Below are positions 1 to 9,033 of a stretch of DNA of 59,102 nucleotides, one piece after another. The translations under genes were made by a program, and so were the position numbers. Source of the stretch: DASQWC01 sp035640475 (GTDB lineage: Bacteria; Actinomycetota; JAICYB01); NCBI GenBank assembly GCA_035640475.1, contig DASQWC010000102.1:1-59102 (forward strand). Reading direction: 5' to 3'. The stretch's first letter is position 1, and each line of letters begins with the position of its first letter. The notes under the pieces were generated by a model. The model made no database searches. It had not been told where the DNA came from and saw only the letters and a list, made by a program, of their open reading frames with translations.

Positions 1-1
1 G

Positions 2-742
2 GTGTCCGGGGGTAAGGACTCCCTTGCACTGTGGGACGTCCTCATCGATCTCGGTTACGACACGACCGGTTATCACATCGTGCTGTGGACGGGCGAGGAG
101 TATGCGCCGGAGTCACAGCGGTACTCGCAGGCCTTTGCCGACGACAGGGGAGTGAAGCTTGTCGTCTACGACATGAAAGAAGAGCTCGGCTTCTCCGTTC
201 CCGATCTGCCAAAGGTGACGGGCCGACCCACGTGCAGCGCCTGCGGGCTCACGAAGCGTCACCTGATCTCGAAAGCGGCCTACGATCTCGGCTTCGACGC
301 CGTGGCCATCGGGCACAACCTGGACGACGAAGCCGCCGTGCTGCTCGGCAACGTGCTGCGCTGGGATGGCGACTATCTGTCGCGGCAGAGCCCGGTGCTT
401 CCCGCGTCACACGAAGGCTTCGTCAAGAAGGTCAAGCCGCTGTACCGGCTCTCCGAGCGCGAGACCGCGGCGTACGCCTTCCTGCGGGGCATCGATTACC
501 AGGTCGAGGAGTGTCCGCTCGTGGCGGGGAACACGCAGCTCCGCTACAAGTCGACGCTCGACGCGATCGAGCGCGACTCGCCGGGAACGAAGGCGTCCTT
601 CTATCACGGCTTCCTCGAGCGTGGACGGCAACACTTCACGCCGCCGGAGCCTCCCGATCTCCTTGCGTGCACGCGTTGCGGCATGCCTACAACAGCCGAG
701 GTATGTGCGTTCTGTCGAATGGTCGAGCAGACTGCCAAATGA
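2..742 (+). CDS. TtuA/TtcA-type tRNA thiolation ATP-pyrophosphatase (5' end cut by window)
   Basis: PP-loop ATPase that adenylates a tRNA base so that sulfur can be inserted (2-thiouridine or 2-thiocytidine type). The PP-loop SGGKDS lies at the very first readable codons. Family members normally have tens of residues, often a zinc finger, before it, so the GTG at position 2 is probably internal and the gene begins outside the window. An internal CSAC pair near residue 78 and a C-terminal zinc-finger pattern (CTRC...CAFC, about residues 223-238) match the TtuA/Ncs6 branch. The stop overlaps the trmI start (ATGA), so the two tRNA-modification genes are translationally coupled. The exact modified base cannot be read from sequence. 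Confidence 0.82.
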   Translation: MSGGKDSLALWDVLIDLGYDTTGYHIVLWTGEEYAPESQRYSQAFADDRGVKLVVYDMKEELGFSVPDLPKVTGRPTCSACGLTKRHLISKAAYDLGFDAVAIGHNLDDEAAVLLGNVLRWDGDYLSRQSPVLPASHEGFVKKVKPLYRLSERETAAYAFLRGIDYQVEECPLVAGNTQLRYKSTLDAIERDSPGTKASFYHGFLERGRQHFTPPEPPDLLACTRCGMPTTAEVCAFCRMVEQTAK

Positions 743-1524
743 AACTTGCGCCCGGAGACCTCGTGCTCGTCGTCGACCGCCGGGGGCGCCGCTACCTGTT
801 CACCCTCGAGGCCGGCGCATCGTTCCACTCGCACCACGGACCGCTCGCGCACGACGACATCATCGGCGCCGAGGAAGGGTCGCTCGTCGAGACGTCCCTC
901 GGCCGGCGGTTCCGCGTCTTCCGTCCCGGCCTGGCCGATTTCGTTCTGAAGATGCCGCGGGGCGCCCAGGTCGTCTACCCGAAGGACCTTGGTCCGATCA
1001 TCGTCGAGGCAGACATCTTTCCCGGCGCCCGCGTGCTGGAGGCCGGCACGGGATCCGGCTCGCTGACGATCGCACTCCTGCGTGCCGTCGGTCCCAAGGG
1101 GACCGTGCATACGTTCGATGTTCGCGAGGACTTCCATCGCAAGGCTGTTGCCAACGTCGAGCGGTTCGTCGGCCCCGACCCGAACTACGGAACACTCGAC
1201 GCTCGTATCGGTGACGTCTACGCAGACGAGCTCTCCGTCGAAGTCGACCGGGTCGTCTTCGATCTCGCCGAACCCTGGCGCGCACTGGCGACCGTCGAGC
1301 GCTGCCTGCGGCCCGGTGGTCTGCTGTGCTCGTACCTGCCGACCGTCCCGCAGGTGCAGAACCTCGTCGGCGCGTTAAGCAAAGGGTGGGACATGGTGCG
1401 CGCCTTCGAGACCATGCAACGCGGCTGGACCGTCGACGGGTTGTCGGTCCGGCCCGACCATCGAATGGTCGCGCACACCGGTTTCATCGTCGTTGCGCGG
1501 CGCGTCGTTGAAGAAGGTGACTGA
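739..1524 (+). CDS. trmI: tRNA (adenine-58-N1)-methyltransferase TrmI
   Basis: 261-residue class I AdoMet methyltransferase that makes m1A58 in the T-loop of tRNA. An N-terminal beta domain (GDLVLVVDRRGRRYLF) precedes the Rossmann fold. The AdoMet loop EAGTGSGS is at residues 101-108, and the family core around RPDHRMVAHTGF is near the C-terminus. ATG 739 overlaps the upstream stop by 4 nt, and length and motifs fit actinobacterial TrmI. In M. tuberculosis the orthologue (Rv2118c) also sits just upstream of mpa. The following gene starts inside its last codons, so the first three genes look like one transcript. Confidence 0.93.
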   Translation: MKLAPGDLVLVVDRRGRRYLFTLEAGASFHSHHGPLAHDDIIGAEEGSLVETSLGRRFRVFRPGLADFVLKMPRGAQVVYPKDLGPIIVEADIFPGARVLEAGTGSGSLTIALLRAVGPKGTVHTFDVREDFHRKAVANVERFVGPDPNYGTLDARIGDVYADELSVEVDRVVFDLAEPWRALATVERCLRPGGLLCSYLPTVPQVQNLVGALSKGWDMVRAFETMQRGWTVDGLSVRPDHRMVAHTGFIVVARRVVEEGD

Positions 1525-2992
1525 CCTCCGCGACGTCGCAGCGGGGACTCCGGTTCTCGTCGGTGCCCGTGTCGTCCCGATGCCCGAGATCGAGGCGGGC
1601 GACCGGGTCCTGGCCGTACAGGCGACGGGCGACCTGCTCGTCGTGCCGGCCGCAGTCGACGAACTCGTGCGAACAACAGTCGCCGGTGCCGACGCTGCGT
1701 TCCGCGCGACGGCCGACGTCACCGACGAACAGCTATCGCAGTTCTTCCGGACGTTTGCCGAACGGCTCGCCGACGACGCGCTGTGGGGCTCGGTCGCCGA
1801 GGCGAACGCTACCGACGTCGCGCGAGCGCAGGAGGCAGGCCGCTCGACGACACGGCTCGTGGCGAGCGCAAAGATGCGCGAGGGGATGATCGACGGGCTC
1901 ATGGGCTGGGCGAAAGCGCCTTCGCGCCGGGGGGAGGTCGTCGAGCGGCGAGTAACCGACACCTGGACGATCGAACGCCGTCGCGCTCCCCTGGGAATCG
2001 TGGCCTTCGTCTTCGAAGGAAGACCAAACGTGTTTGCCGACGGCGTCGGCGTCCTTCGCGGCGGCAACGTGTCCGTGATGCGCATCGGCAGCGACGCATT
2101 GCGCACAGCCGAGGCCATCGAGGCGACCGCGGTTGCGCCGGCGCTGTCGGCGGCCGGTCTCCCGGACGGCGCCGTAGCGCTCATTCGTTCGCCCTCGCAC
2201 GCGGCAGCGCACGCGCTCTTCACGATGTCCCAAGTTCGCCTCGCCATCGCGCGAGGCTCCGGGCCCACAACGTCACTGCTCGGGTCGATCGCCGCGCAAT
2301 CGGGAATACCCGTCTCGTTGCACGGAACCGGGGGAGCGTGGATGTATCTGACCGAGGACGCTCCCGAAGCGAGCGTACGGAACGCCATCGTGCATTCGTT
2401 GGATCGCAAGGTGTGCAACACCCTGAACACAATCGTGATTGCCGGCCGTCGGGCGAGAGAGCTCGTGCCTCTCGCGATCGATGCGATCGCCGAGCGCGAT
2501 CCGAACGCGCGCCTGCATGTGGCCGCGGGATCGGAGCACGACGTTCCGCCGGATCTGTTCGATGAGCGCGTCGCCGTCCAGCGCGCCGACGGCGAGGTCG
2601 TCGAGCCGCGCATCGATGTGATCCCTGTAGACGACCTACGCCGGGAGTGGGAGTGGGAAGTGACGCCCGAGGTGTCGATCGTCTGCGCCAGAGGCGACGA
2701 CGAAGCCGTCACGCTCATCAACACGTACAGCCCGCGGTTCGTCGCATCGATCATCACGACGGATCGCGAGCGATTCGATCGGTTCTACGAGCAAGTCGAC
2801 GCTCCGTACGTCGGCGACGGATTCACGAGATGGGTCGACGGACAATGGGCGTGGGACCGGCCCGAGCTCGGGCTTTCGAACTGGGAACGCGGACGCATTC
2901 TCGGCCGCTCGGGCATCCTTGCCGGAGACGACGTCTTTACCGTCCGCGACGTCTTCATCGACACCTCCGGAGATGCCGCACAGTCGCGCTAG
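1517..2992 (+). CDS. ProA-like glutamate-5-semialdehyde dehydrogenase with N-terminal extension
   Basis: NAD(P)-dependent aldehyde dehydrogenase of the gamma-glutamyl phosphate reductase family (proline synthesis in the classical case). Family motifs are visible: FVFEGRPNVFADG (cofactor region), the catalytic-cysteine motif KVCNTLNT, and NTYSPRFVASI near the C-terminus. At about 491 residues it is longer than usual ProA (about 415). The first 55-60 residues form a beta-rich extension I do not recognise, and the ProA-like part starts near VAGADAAFRA. Three starts are possible (TTG 1493, TTG 1508, GTG 1517), all overlapping trmI; I chose the shortest overlap. No proB lies nearby, so its true substrate may differ. 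Confidence 0.78.
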   Translation: MTDLRDVAAGTPVLVGARVVPMPEIEAGDRVLAVQATGDLLVVPAAVDELVRTTVAGADAAFRATADVTDEQLSQFFRTFAERLADDALWGSVAEANATDVARAQEAGRSTTRLVASAKMREGMIDGLMGWAKAPSRRGEVVERRVTDTWTIERRRAPLGIVAFVFEGRPNVFADGVGVLRGGNVSVMRIGSDALRTAEAIEATAVAPALSAAGLPDGAVALIRSPSHAAAHALFTMSQVRLAIARGSGPTTSLLGSIAAQSGIPVSLHGTGGAWMYLTEDAPEASVRNAIVHSLDRKVCNTLNTIVIAGRRARELVPLAIDAIAERDPNARLHVAAGSEHDVPPDLFDERVAVQRADGEVVEPRIDVIPVDDLRREWEWEVTPEVSIVCARGDDEAVTLINTYSPRFVASIITTDRERFDRFYEQVDAPYVGDGFTRWVDGQWAWDRPELGLSNWERGRILGRSGILAGDDVFTVRDVFIDTSGDAAQSR

Positions 2993-3028
2993 GGTGTGTG
3001 TGCCGTAGTCGGATAAGGAGGACCACAG

Positions 3029-4222
3029 ATGGACTTCGCCCTGAGCGAGGAGCAGCGCGAGCTGCAGAAATGGGCCCACGACTTCGCAGAGAACGAAATC
3101 CGACCCGTGGCAGCCGAATACGACGAGACCGAGGACTTCCCGTGGCCGGTCGTGAAGAAGGCCGCCGAGATCGGCCTGTACGGCTTCGAGCTGTACGCCA
3201 ACTACCAGGCCGACACGACCGGACTCTCGCTGCCGATCATCATGGAGGAGATCTGCTGGGGCTGCGCAGGCATCGGCCTCGGCATCTTCGGCACCGGGCT
3301 CCCGCTCTCGGCGCTGGCCGCGGCGGGGACGCCCGAGCAACTCCTGACGTGGGCGCCCCGCATGTTCGGCACCGTCGAGGAGCCCAAGGTTGCCGCCTTT
3401 TGCGTCACCGAGCCGGGCGCCGGATCGGACGTCTCGAGCTTGCGGACCAAGGCGGAAAAGGTCGAGGACGGCTGGGTGCTCAACGGCCAGAAAATCTTCG
3501 CGACAAACGGCGGAATCGCCGACGTCCACCTCGTGGTTGCGACTGTGGATCCCGATCTCGGCATCCGCGGACAGGCGAGCTTCATCGTCTCGCGTGAGGA
3601 CCACAAAGGCATCAAGCAGGGAAAGAAGGAGAAGAAGCTCGGGATCAGGGCTTCGCACACTGCAGAGGTCCTGCTCGAGGATTGCTTCGTCCCGGCCGAG
3701 AACGTCGTCGGGGGACAGGAGAAGCTCGACTCCAAGCTCGAACGGGCCCGCTCGGGCGGCCACGAGCGCGGGTCCGTCGCGCTGCGGACGTTCGAGATCA
3801 CCCGTCCGCTGGTCGCCATCCAAGCCGTCGGCATCGCCCGTGCCGCCGTCGAGTTCGCCGTCCAGTACGCAAAGGAGCGCTCCACGTTCGGCACGCCGAT
3901 CATTCAGCACCAGGGCGTGGCCTTCCAGCTCGCGGATATGGCGATGGAGGTCGACGCCGCACGCCTGCTCACGCATCGCGCCGCGTGGATGGCCGGCAGC
4001 GGCCAGCCGTTCACGAGAGCCGAGGGCTCGATGTCGAAGCTGAAGGCGGGGGAGACGGCCGTCCGTGTGACCGAGCAGGCCGTCCAGGTCTGCGGCGGCT
4101 ACGGCTACGTGAAGGACCTCCCCGTGGAGAAGTGGTATCGGGACTCGAAGATCTACACGCTGTTCGAGGGCACGAGCGAGATCCAGCGCCTGGTGATCTC
4201 GCGAGCACTGGCGGGCGCCTAG
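3029..4222 (+). CDS. Acyl-CoA dehydrogenase
   Basis: 397-residue FAD-dependent acyl-CoA dehydrogenase for the first oxidation of a CoA thioester (beta-oxidation or branched-chain amino acid breakdown). It has the full family layout: N-terminal helical domain (LSEEQRELQKWAHDF), middle beta domain with the CVTEPGAGSDVSS signature, and a C-terminal helical domain ending in KIYTLFEGTSEIQRL. A strong ribosome site (AAGGAGG at about 3014-3020) precedes ATG 3029. It stands between the ProA-like gene and a cyclic-nucleotide-binding gene, so the pathway cannot be fixed from context. Confidence 0.92.
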   Translation: MDFALSEEQRELQKWAHDFAENEIRPVAAEYDETEDFPWPVVKKAAEIGLYGFELYANYQADTTGLSLPIIMEEICWGCAGIGLGIFGTGLPLSALAAAGTPEQLLTWAPRMFGTVEEPKVAAFCVTEPGAGSDVSSLRTKAEKVEDGWVLNGQKIFATNGGIADVHLVVATVDPDLGIRGQASFIVSREDHKGIKQGKKEKKLGIRASHTAEVLLEDCFVPAENVVGGQEKLDSKLERARSGGHERGSVALRTFEITRPLVAIQAVGIARAAVEFAVQYAKERSTFGTPIIQHQGVAFQLADMAMEVDAARLLTHRAAWMAGSGQPFTRAEGSMSKLKAGETAVRVTEQAVQVCGGYGYVKDLPVEKWYRDSKIYTLFEGTSEIQRLVISRALAGA

Positions 4223-4263
4223 CTCAGTTCTCTAAGGTCATTGGACCGATACGGAGGTGGTAG

Positions 4264-4698
4264 ATGCCGCTGAGGCGCGGAGGGAGTGACCGCAAGGTCG
4301 CATTGCTGAGCAAGGTGCCGCTGTTCGCCGAGTGCAACTCGAAGGAGCTCTCGAGAATCGCGGCGCTCGCCGACGAGATCGAGGTCGACAAAGGAACAGT
4401 CCTGACGAAGGAAGGACTGCCCGGCCGTGAGTGCTTCGTCGTCGCGAACGGGAAGGCCAAGTGCACGCTGCGCGGCAAGCGCCTCGCTACCTACGGCTCC
4501 GGCGATGTGTTCGGCGAGATGTCGCTCCTCGACAACGAGCCCCGCGCCGCAACCGTCACCGCCGAGACCGACATGGTGCTCTTCGTTGTCGACGCGCGGA
4601 GCTTCTGGGGTCTGTGCGAGCAGGCGCCGACAGTCACGAAGAAGATCATGAAGGCGATCGGTCAGCGGCTGCGCCGCGTGCAGGGCGCTCCGGCCTAG
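4264..4698 (+). CDS. Stand-alone cyclic nucleotide-binding domain protein
   Basis: 144 residues making up a single CNB (CRP-type effector) domain with no DNA-binding or enzymatic partner domain. The phosphate-binding cassette reads FGEMSLLDNEPRAAT, keeping the Glu and Arg that hold the cyclic nucleotide. A ribosome site (GGAGG) precedes ATG 4264. The gene converges on a full CRP-family regulator and its stop overlaps that stop by 4 nt (CTAG). It may be a cAMP sensor acting through protein contact; its target is unknown. Confidence 0.82.
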   Translation: MPLRRGGSDRKVALLSKVPLFAECNSKELSRIAALADEIEVDKGTVLTKEGLPGRECFVVANGKAKCTLRGKRLATYGSGDVFGEMSLLDNEPRAATVTAETDMVLFVVDARSFWGLCEQAPTVTKKIMKAIGQRLRRVQGAPA

Positions 4699-5372
4699 AG
4701 CGAACGCGAACGCAGCGCGTCGACGTCCAGGACGATGATCGATCGTCGTCCCGTCGTCACCCATCCACGATCGCGGAACTCGCGCAACGCCTTGCTGACG
4801 GCCTCGCGTGATGAGCCCGTCCATCCGGCGAGCTCGTCCTGCGTGAGCGACAAGCTGATGCGAACGCTCGGCCCGTCGCCTTCCTCTCCGTACCGCTCGA
4901 CGAGCTCGATCAGCCTGCGCGCGACTCTTCCCGGCGTGTCGTAGGCGCCGAACTCGACGCGTTTTCGATCCGAGTCCCGGAGACGCCGAGTCATCGTCTC
5001 CAGCAACAGAATCGCCAGACGCGGGTGATCTTCGAGAAACGCGGTGAACCGCTCGGAGGGAACGATGAGCGCCTCGATCGGCTCGAGAGCCGAGACCGTC
5101 GCCAGCCTGGGCTCCCCGTCGAAGGCCGACAACTCGCCGAGCAGATCGCCGGGGCCCCGAACGGCGAGGACGACCTCCTTGCCCTCGACCGTGTAGCTCG
5201 AGACCTTGGCGCGTCCGGTGAGCAGCACGATCACGTGATCCGACGCCTCGCCTTCCGTCATGAGGAACGAGCCGCGGCGGAACGTGCGCCGGACGCCGCG
5301 CGACATGAAGTCGTTCAGCTCATCGGAACTGAGGGCAGCGCCGAACCCCTCCAGACGCGCGGCATCAGTCAA
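4695..5372 (-). CDS. CRP/FNR-family transcriptional regulator
   Basis: 225 residues: a CNB domain with cassette GELSAFDGEPRLAT, a long dimerisation helix, and a C-terminal winged helix (LTQDELAGWTGSSREAVSKAL). The recognition helix keeps the Arg-Glu pair (SRE) that reads TGTGA half-sites in E. coli CRP, so a CRP-like operator is expected. One perfect such site occurs in this window, ahead of pafB. The start is TTG 5372, with a GGGGAG ribosome site a few bases upstream. It most resembles actinobacterial Crp (Rv3676 type). cAMP binding is inferred from the cassette only. Confidence 0.87.
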   Translation of the reverse strand: MTDAARLEGFGAALSSDELNDFMSRGVRRTFRRGSFLMTEGEASDHVIVLLTGRAKVSSYTVEGKEVVLAVRGPGDLLGELSAFDGEPRLATVSALEPIEALIVPSERFTAFLEDHPRLAILLLETMTRRLRDSDRKRVEFGAYDTPGRVARRLIELVERYGEEGDGPSVRISLSLTQDELAGWTGSSREAVSKALREFRDRGWVTTGRRSIIVLDVDALRSRSL

Positions 5373-5465
5373 GTTGTGGTCTCCCCGCTCTTGCAGGCAA
5401 TCCTAGAACCCTGAGGGCCCTCAGCGCCGTTTCCTAGATGAGCAATGGTTCGTCCGGGCCAAACC

Positions 5466-5511
5466 TATACTGGGCCAACGGACGCCCATACAGAATCAAG
5501 GGGTGGTCACG
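5466..5511 (+). promoter_or_regulatory. Promoter -10 and ribosome site of the arc/mpa gene
   Basis: TATACT at 5466-5471 is a good -10 element; no convincing -35 is seen. AAGGGG at 5498-5503 sits 8 nt before TTG 5512, which favours that start over the in-frame GTG 5503 that overlaps the ribosome site. Confidence 0.5.
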
Positions 5512-7248
5512 TTGAGCGGCGGCGCAACAGAGAACGGAAGGTTCGACGACGTCGAGCGCGAGCTCACCGAGCTGCGCGATCAACTCCGGCGCGCCGCTGA
5601 GAACCCGTTCCGCCGAGGTGAGACCCGTTCGATCCGGCTTCTCGAGGAGCGCCTTCGCGAGATGCAGGGCCGCCTCGTCCAGTCGCTCCAGCAGAACGAG
5701 CGGCTCGTCGGCATGCTCCAGGAGACGAGGCAACAGGTGGCGCTGCTCCGGGAGGAAGTCGAGAAGCTCACCGCACCGCCGTCGGGCTTTGGTGTCTTTC
5801 TCGGTCTGAACTCAGACGGCACGGTCAACGTCTTCACCGGGGGCCGCAAGCTTCGCGTCAACGTGCATCCCCAAATCGATCCGAAGCTCATCGTTCCCGG
5901 CCAGGAGCTGATGCTCAACGAGGCGCTGAACGTGGTCGAGGCATGCGGGTTCGAGACTGCGGGCGAGGTCGTCACCGTCAAAGAGGTGCTGGACACGGAC
6001 CGTGTGTCGGTCATCTCGCACGCCGATGAAGAGCGGATCGCATTGCTCGGAGATCCGCTCCGCGAGACGAACCTGCGCGCCGGCGACCACCTTCTGTTCG
6101 ACGCGAAGTCCGGGTACGTGCTGGAGCGGCTTCCCAAGCCCGAGGTCGACGAGCTCGTGCTCGAAGAGGTCCCGGACATCACCTACGAGGACGTCGGCGG
6201 CCTGCGCGAGCAGATCATCGCCATCCAGGACGCCGTGGAGCTTCCGTATATGCACCCCGAGCTCTTTGCCGAGCACAAGTTGCGGGCTCCGAAGGGCGTG
6301 CTGCTGTACGGGCCGCCGGGATGCGGCAAGACGCTCATCGCGAAGGCCGTGGCGAATGCGCTGGCGAAGAAGGTTGCCGAGAAGACCGGACGCGCCGACG
6401 CACGCAGCTACTTCCTCAACGTCAAGGGGCCGGAGCTGCTCAACAAGTACGTCGGAGAAACCGAACGGCAGATACGGCTCATCTTCCAGCGTGCCAAGGA
6501 GAAATCGACGGAGGGAGTCCCGGTCATCGTCTTCTTCGACGAGATGGACTCGCTGTTCCGCACCCGCGGCACCGGCATCAGCTCGGACATGGAAGCCACG
6601 ATCGTCCCGCAGCTGCTCGCCGAGATCGACGGCGTGGAGTCGCTCAAGAACGTCATCGTCATCGGCGCGTCCAACCGGGAGGACCTCATCGACCCGGCAA
6701 TCCTTCGACCCGGACGGCTCGACGTGAAGATCAAGATCGACCGGCCCGATATCGAAGCGGCGCGAGCGATCTTCGCCGTGTACGTCACACCGGACCTGCC
6801 GTTCGATCAGGCGATTCTCGATCAGGCCGGCGGCGACACGGAAAAGGCGTGCCAGACGCTGATCGAGCGCGTCGTGGACAAGATGTATGCGGCGACCGAG
6901 GAGAACCGGTTCCTCGAAGTCACATACGCCTCCGGCGACAAGGAGGTCCTCTACTTCAAGGACTTTTCCTCCGGCGCGATGATCGAGTCGATCGTCGGTC
7001 GCGCAAAGAAGCAAGCCATCAAGAGACTGATCGCCGACAACATCCGTGGGATCCAGTCCGACGATCTCCTCGTCGCCATTCGCGACGAGTACAAAGAGAA
7101 CGAGGACTTGCCCAACACGACGAATCCGGACGACTGGGCCCGGATCTCGGGCAAGAAGGGTGAGCGCATCGTCTACGTCCGCACCTTGCTGGGCGAGGGC
7201 CGCGAGCACCGTCCTGTGGAGACCATCACCCCGGGCCAGTACCTCTAA
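5512..7248 (+). CDS. arc: Proteasome-associated AAA+ ATPase ARC/Mpa
   Basis: 578-residue hexameric unfoldase that recognises pupylated proteins and feeds them into the 20S proteasome. Parts in order: N-terminal coiled coil (heptads around LTELRDQLRRAAE) that binds Pup, tandem OB folds (about residues 85-230), then one AAA+ module with Walker A GPPGCGKT (Lys about 273) and Walker B VIVFFDEMDSL (Asp-Glu about 343-344). The protein ends in GQYL, the C-terminal tyrosine motif that docks into the proteasome alpha ring. It is followed at once by dop and pup. GTG 5503 is an alternative start three codons earlier. Confidence 0.96.
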   Translation: MSGGATENGRFDDVERELTELRDQLRRAAENPFRRGETRSIRLLEERLREMQGRLVQSLQQNERLVGMLQETRQQVALLREEVEKLTAPPSGFGVFLGLNSDGTVNVFTGGRKLRVNVHPQIDPKLIVPGQELMLNEALNVVEACGFETAGEVVTVKEVLDTDRVSVISHADEERIALLGDPLRETNLRAGDHLLFDAKSGYVLERLPKPEVDELVLEEVPDITYEDVGGLREQIIAIQDAVELPYMHPELFAEHKLRAPKGVLLYGPPGCGKTLIAKAVANALAKKVAEKTGRADARSYFLNVKGPELLNKYVGETERQIRLIFQRAKEKSTEGVPVIVFFDEMDSLFRTRGTGISSDMEATIVPQLLAEIDGVESLKNVIVIGASNREDLIDPAILRPGRLDVKIKIDRPDIEAARAIFAVYVTPDLPFDQAILDQAGGDTEKACQTLIERVVDKMYAATEENRFLEVTYASGDKEVLYFKDFSSGAMIESIVGRAKKQAIKRLIADNIRGIQSDDLLVAIRDEYKENEDLPNTTNPDDWARISGKKGERIVYVRTLLGEGREHRPVETITPGQYL

Positions 7249-7251
7249 GAT
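7246..7251 (+). promoter_or_regulatory. -10 element for leaderless dop
   Basis: TAAGAT overlaps the stop codon of arc and lies exactly 6 nt before GTG 7258, so a transcript from it would begin at the start codon. Confidence 0.5.
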
Positions 7252-7257
7252 GGCTCG

Positions 7258-8763
7258 GTGCCGATCAAGAAGATCCTCGGGACCGAGACCGAGTACGGCG
7301 TAACCGTCTCCGGGCCCGGCGACGTCTCTCCCGTCCTCGTCGCCAGCATCCTCGTCGGCCAGTACGGGCAGGCCGAGCTCCGGCGGGTGAAGTGGGACTT
7401 CCAGGAAGAGAACCCGCTGCGCGACGCGCGCGGCTTCGAGGCGGCACGGAACCGCGAAGCTGCGGAAGAAGAAGGCGCGCTGGTCAACCTCGTGCTCACC
7501 AACGGCGCGCGCTACTACGTCGACCACGCCCACCCCGAGTTCTCCACGCCGGAAACTACGAACCCACGCGACTGTGTCCTATGGGACAAAGCCGGCGAGT
7601 CGATCCTCACCGCATCGATCCGGCGCACGCACGACGTACTTCCACCGGGAGCTCGCGTGCACGTCTACAAGAACAATTCGGACGGAAAAGGCAACTCGTA
7701 CGGAACGCACGAGAACTATCTCGTCGACCGGGCCGTCCCGTTCGCGCGACTCGCTGCGTCGCTGATCCCGTTCTTCGTTACACGGCAGGTCTTCTGTGGG
7801 GCCGGGAAAGTCGGGAGCGAGGAAGCCGGAGTCGACGGCGTCCCGTTCCAGCTCAGCCAGCGTGCCGACTTCATCGAAGCCGAGGTGGGGCTGGAGACGA
7901 CGCTGAAGCGTCCGATCGTCAATACGCGCGACGAGCCGCACGCCGACCCCGAGCGCTTTCGCCGGCTGCACGTGATCTGCGGCGACGCCAACCTCTGCGA
8001 GGTGGCCTCCTTCTTGAAGATGGGAACGCTTGCGCTCGTGCTGCTGCTCGTCGAGGACGACGTGATGGATCCCGAGCCGTTCACGCTCGCGACACCGATC
8101 GACGCGTACAAGCGGGTCTCCCGGGACCCGTCGTTGCGTGAGACCGTCGAGCTGGCCTCCGGTCGGAGCGTGACCGCGCTCGATCTCCAGTGGGAATACC
8201 TCGACGCAGTGAAGGGCTACCTCAAGACCGGACGCGCCGACGAGGCCCTCGAGGGTGCCGAGTGGCCGGATGAAGTGGTCTCCCGATGGGAGTATGCCTT
8301 GACCGCCCTCGAGGAGGATCCCCGATCGCTTGCGCGCGAGCTCGACTGGGTCGCCAAGCTCGAGCTGCTCGAGGCATACAAGGAACGCCACGACCTGAGC
8401 TGGGACGACCCGAAGCTCAAGCTGATCGACCTTCAGTACCACGACGTTGATCCCCAGCGCGGGCTCTACCGCAAGCTCGAGCAGGGCGGCCGGGTGGAGC
8501 GCCTCGTCAGCAACGAGGAGGTCGAGCGGGCGATGTTCTCGCCGCCGCGGGACACGCGCGCCTACTTCCGCGGTACGTGTCTGGCCCGGTATGCGACGAG
8601 CCTCGTGGCGGCGTCGTGGGATGCGCTGATCTTCGACCTCGACGGGCAGACGCTCAAGCGGGTGCCGATGCTTGACCCGGTCCGGGGGACGGCCGCCCAC
8701 GTCGAGGGCCTCCTGAACGAGCACCCGGAACCATCCGGCCTGGTAGCGGCGTTACAAACCTGA
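7258..8763 (+). CDS. dop: Pup deamidase/depupylase Dop
   Basis: 501-residue carboxylate-amine ligase-fold enzyme that converts the C-terminal Gln of Pup to Glu and also removes Pup from substrates. It begins with the Dop/PafA signature GTETEYGV (residues 8-15) and keeps HPEFSTPE, KNNSDGKGNSYGTHENYL and NTRDEPHADPERFRRLHVICGD. The loop that follows the early catalytic region is longer than in PafA, as expected for Dop. GTG 7258 is set by the conserved N-terminus. Because Pup here ends in Gln, this activity is needed before ligation. Confidence 0.96.
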   Translation: MPIKKILGTETEYGVTVSGPGDVSPVLVASILVGQYGQAELRRVKWDFQEENPLRDARGFEAARNREAAEEEGALVNLVLTNGARYYVDHAHPEFSTPETTNPRDCVLWDKAGESILTASIRRTHDVLPPGARVHVYKNNSDGKGNSYGTHENYLVDRAVPFARLAASLIPFFVTRQVFCGAGKVGSEEAGVDGVPFQLSQRADFIEAEVGLETTLKRPIVNTRDEPHADPERFRRLHVICGDANLCEVASFLKMGTLALVLLLVEDDVMDPEPFTLATPIDAYKRVSRDPSLRETVELASGRSVTALDLQWEYLDAVKGYLKTGRADEALEGAEWPDEVVSRWEYALTALEEDPRSLARELDWVAKLELLEAYKERHDLSWDDPKLKLIDLQYHDVDPQRGLYRKLEQGGRVERLVSNEEVERAMFSPPRDTRAYFRGTCLARYATSLVAASWDALIFDLDGQTLKRVPMLDPVRGTAAHVEGLLNEHPEPSGLVAALQT

Positions 8764-8832
8764 GGGCGTCCGAGAACGAAGTCGGACGTCCCCGAGGCCG
8801 ATATCCTGGTAGGGAACCGTTAGGAGCCCTCG

Positions 8833-9033
8833 TTGGCACAGAACGAGCGACAGCAGCGCAAGCGCAAGGCACCACCTCCGAAGGAAGAGGGGGGTGCCGC
8901 GTCGCCCGAGGCGCAGGTGAAGGGCAAGCGCCTCAAGGAGGACATGGACCGGCTGCTGGACGAGATCGACTCCGTCCTCGAGGAGAACGCCGAAGAGTTC
9001 ATCAAGAACTACGTCCAAAAGGGCGGCCAGTAG
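8833..9033 (+). CDS. pup: Prokaryotic ubiquitin-like protein Pup
   Basis: 66-residue, highly charged, intrinsically disordered protein modifier. The C-terminal half carries the helix-forming segment that binds the ARC coiled coil (LLDEIDSVLEENAEEF), and the protein ends in KGGQ. The terminal Gln must be deamidated by Dop before PafA joins it to substrate lysines. The start is TTG 8833 behind a TAGGAG ribosome site (about 8821). The dop-pup order is the usual one, but prcB does not follow directly. Confidence 0.96.
   Translation: MAQNERQQRKRKAPPPKEEGGAASPEAQVKGKRLKEDMDRLLDEIDSVLEENAEEFIKNYVQKGGQ

Noticed and set aside
5812..7533. Long antisense open reading frame (573 codons) opposite arc; similar ones at 2636-3976, 7579-8724, 18043-19629 and 47489-49162
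   Set aside because: High-GC DNA produces long open frames on the other strand. These lie opposite strongly conserved genes, have low-complexity composition and carry no recognisable motif.
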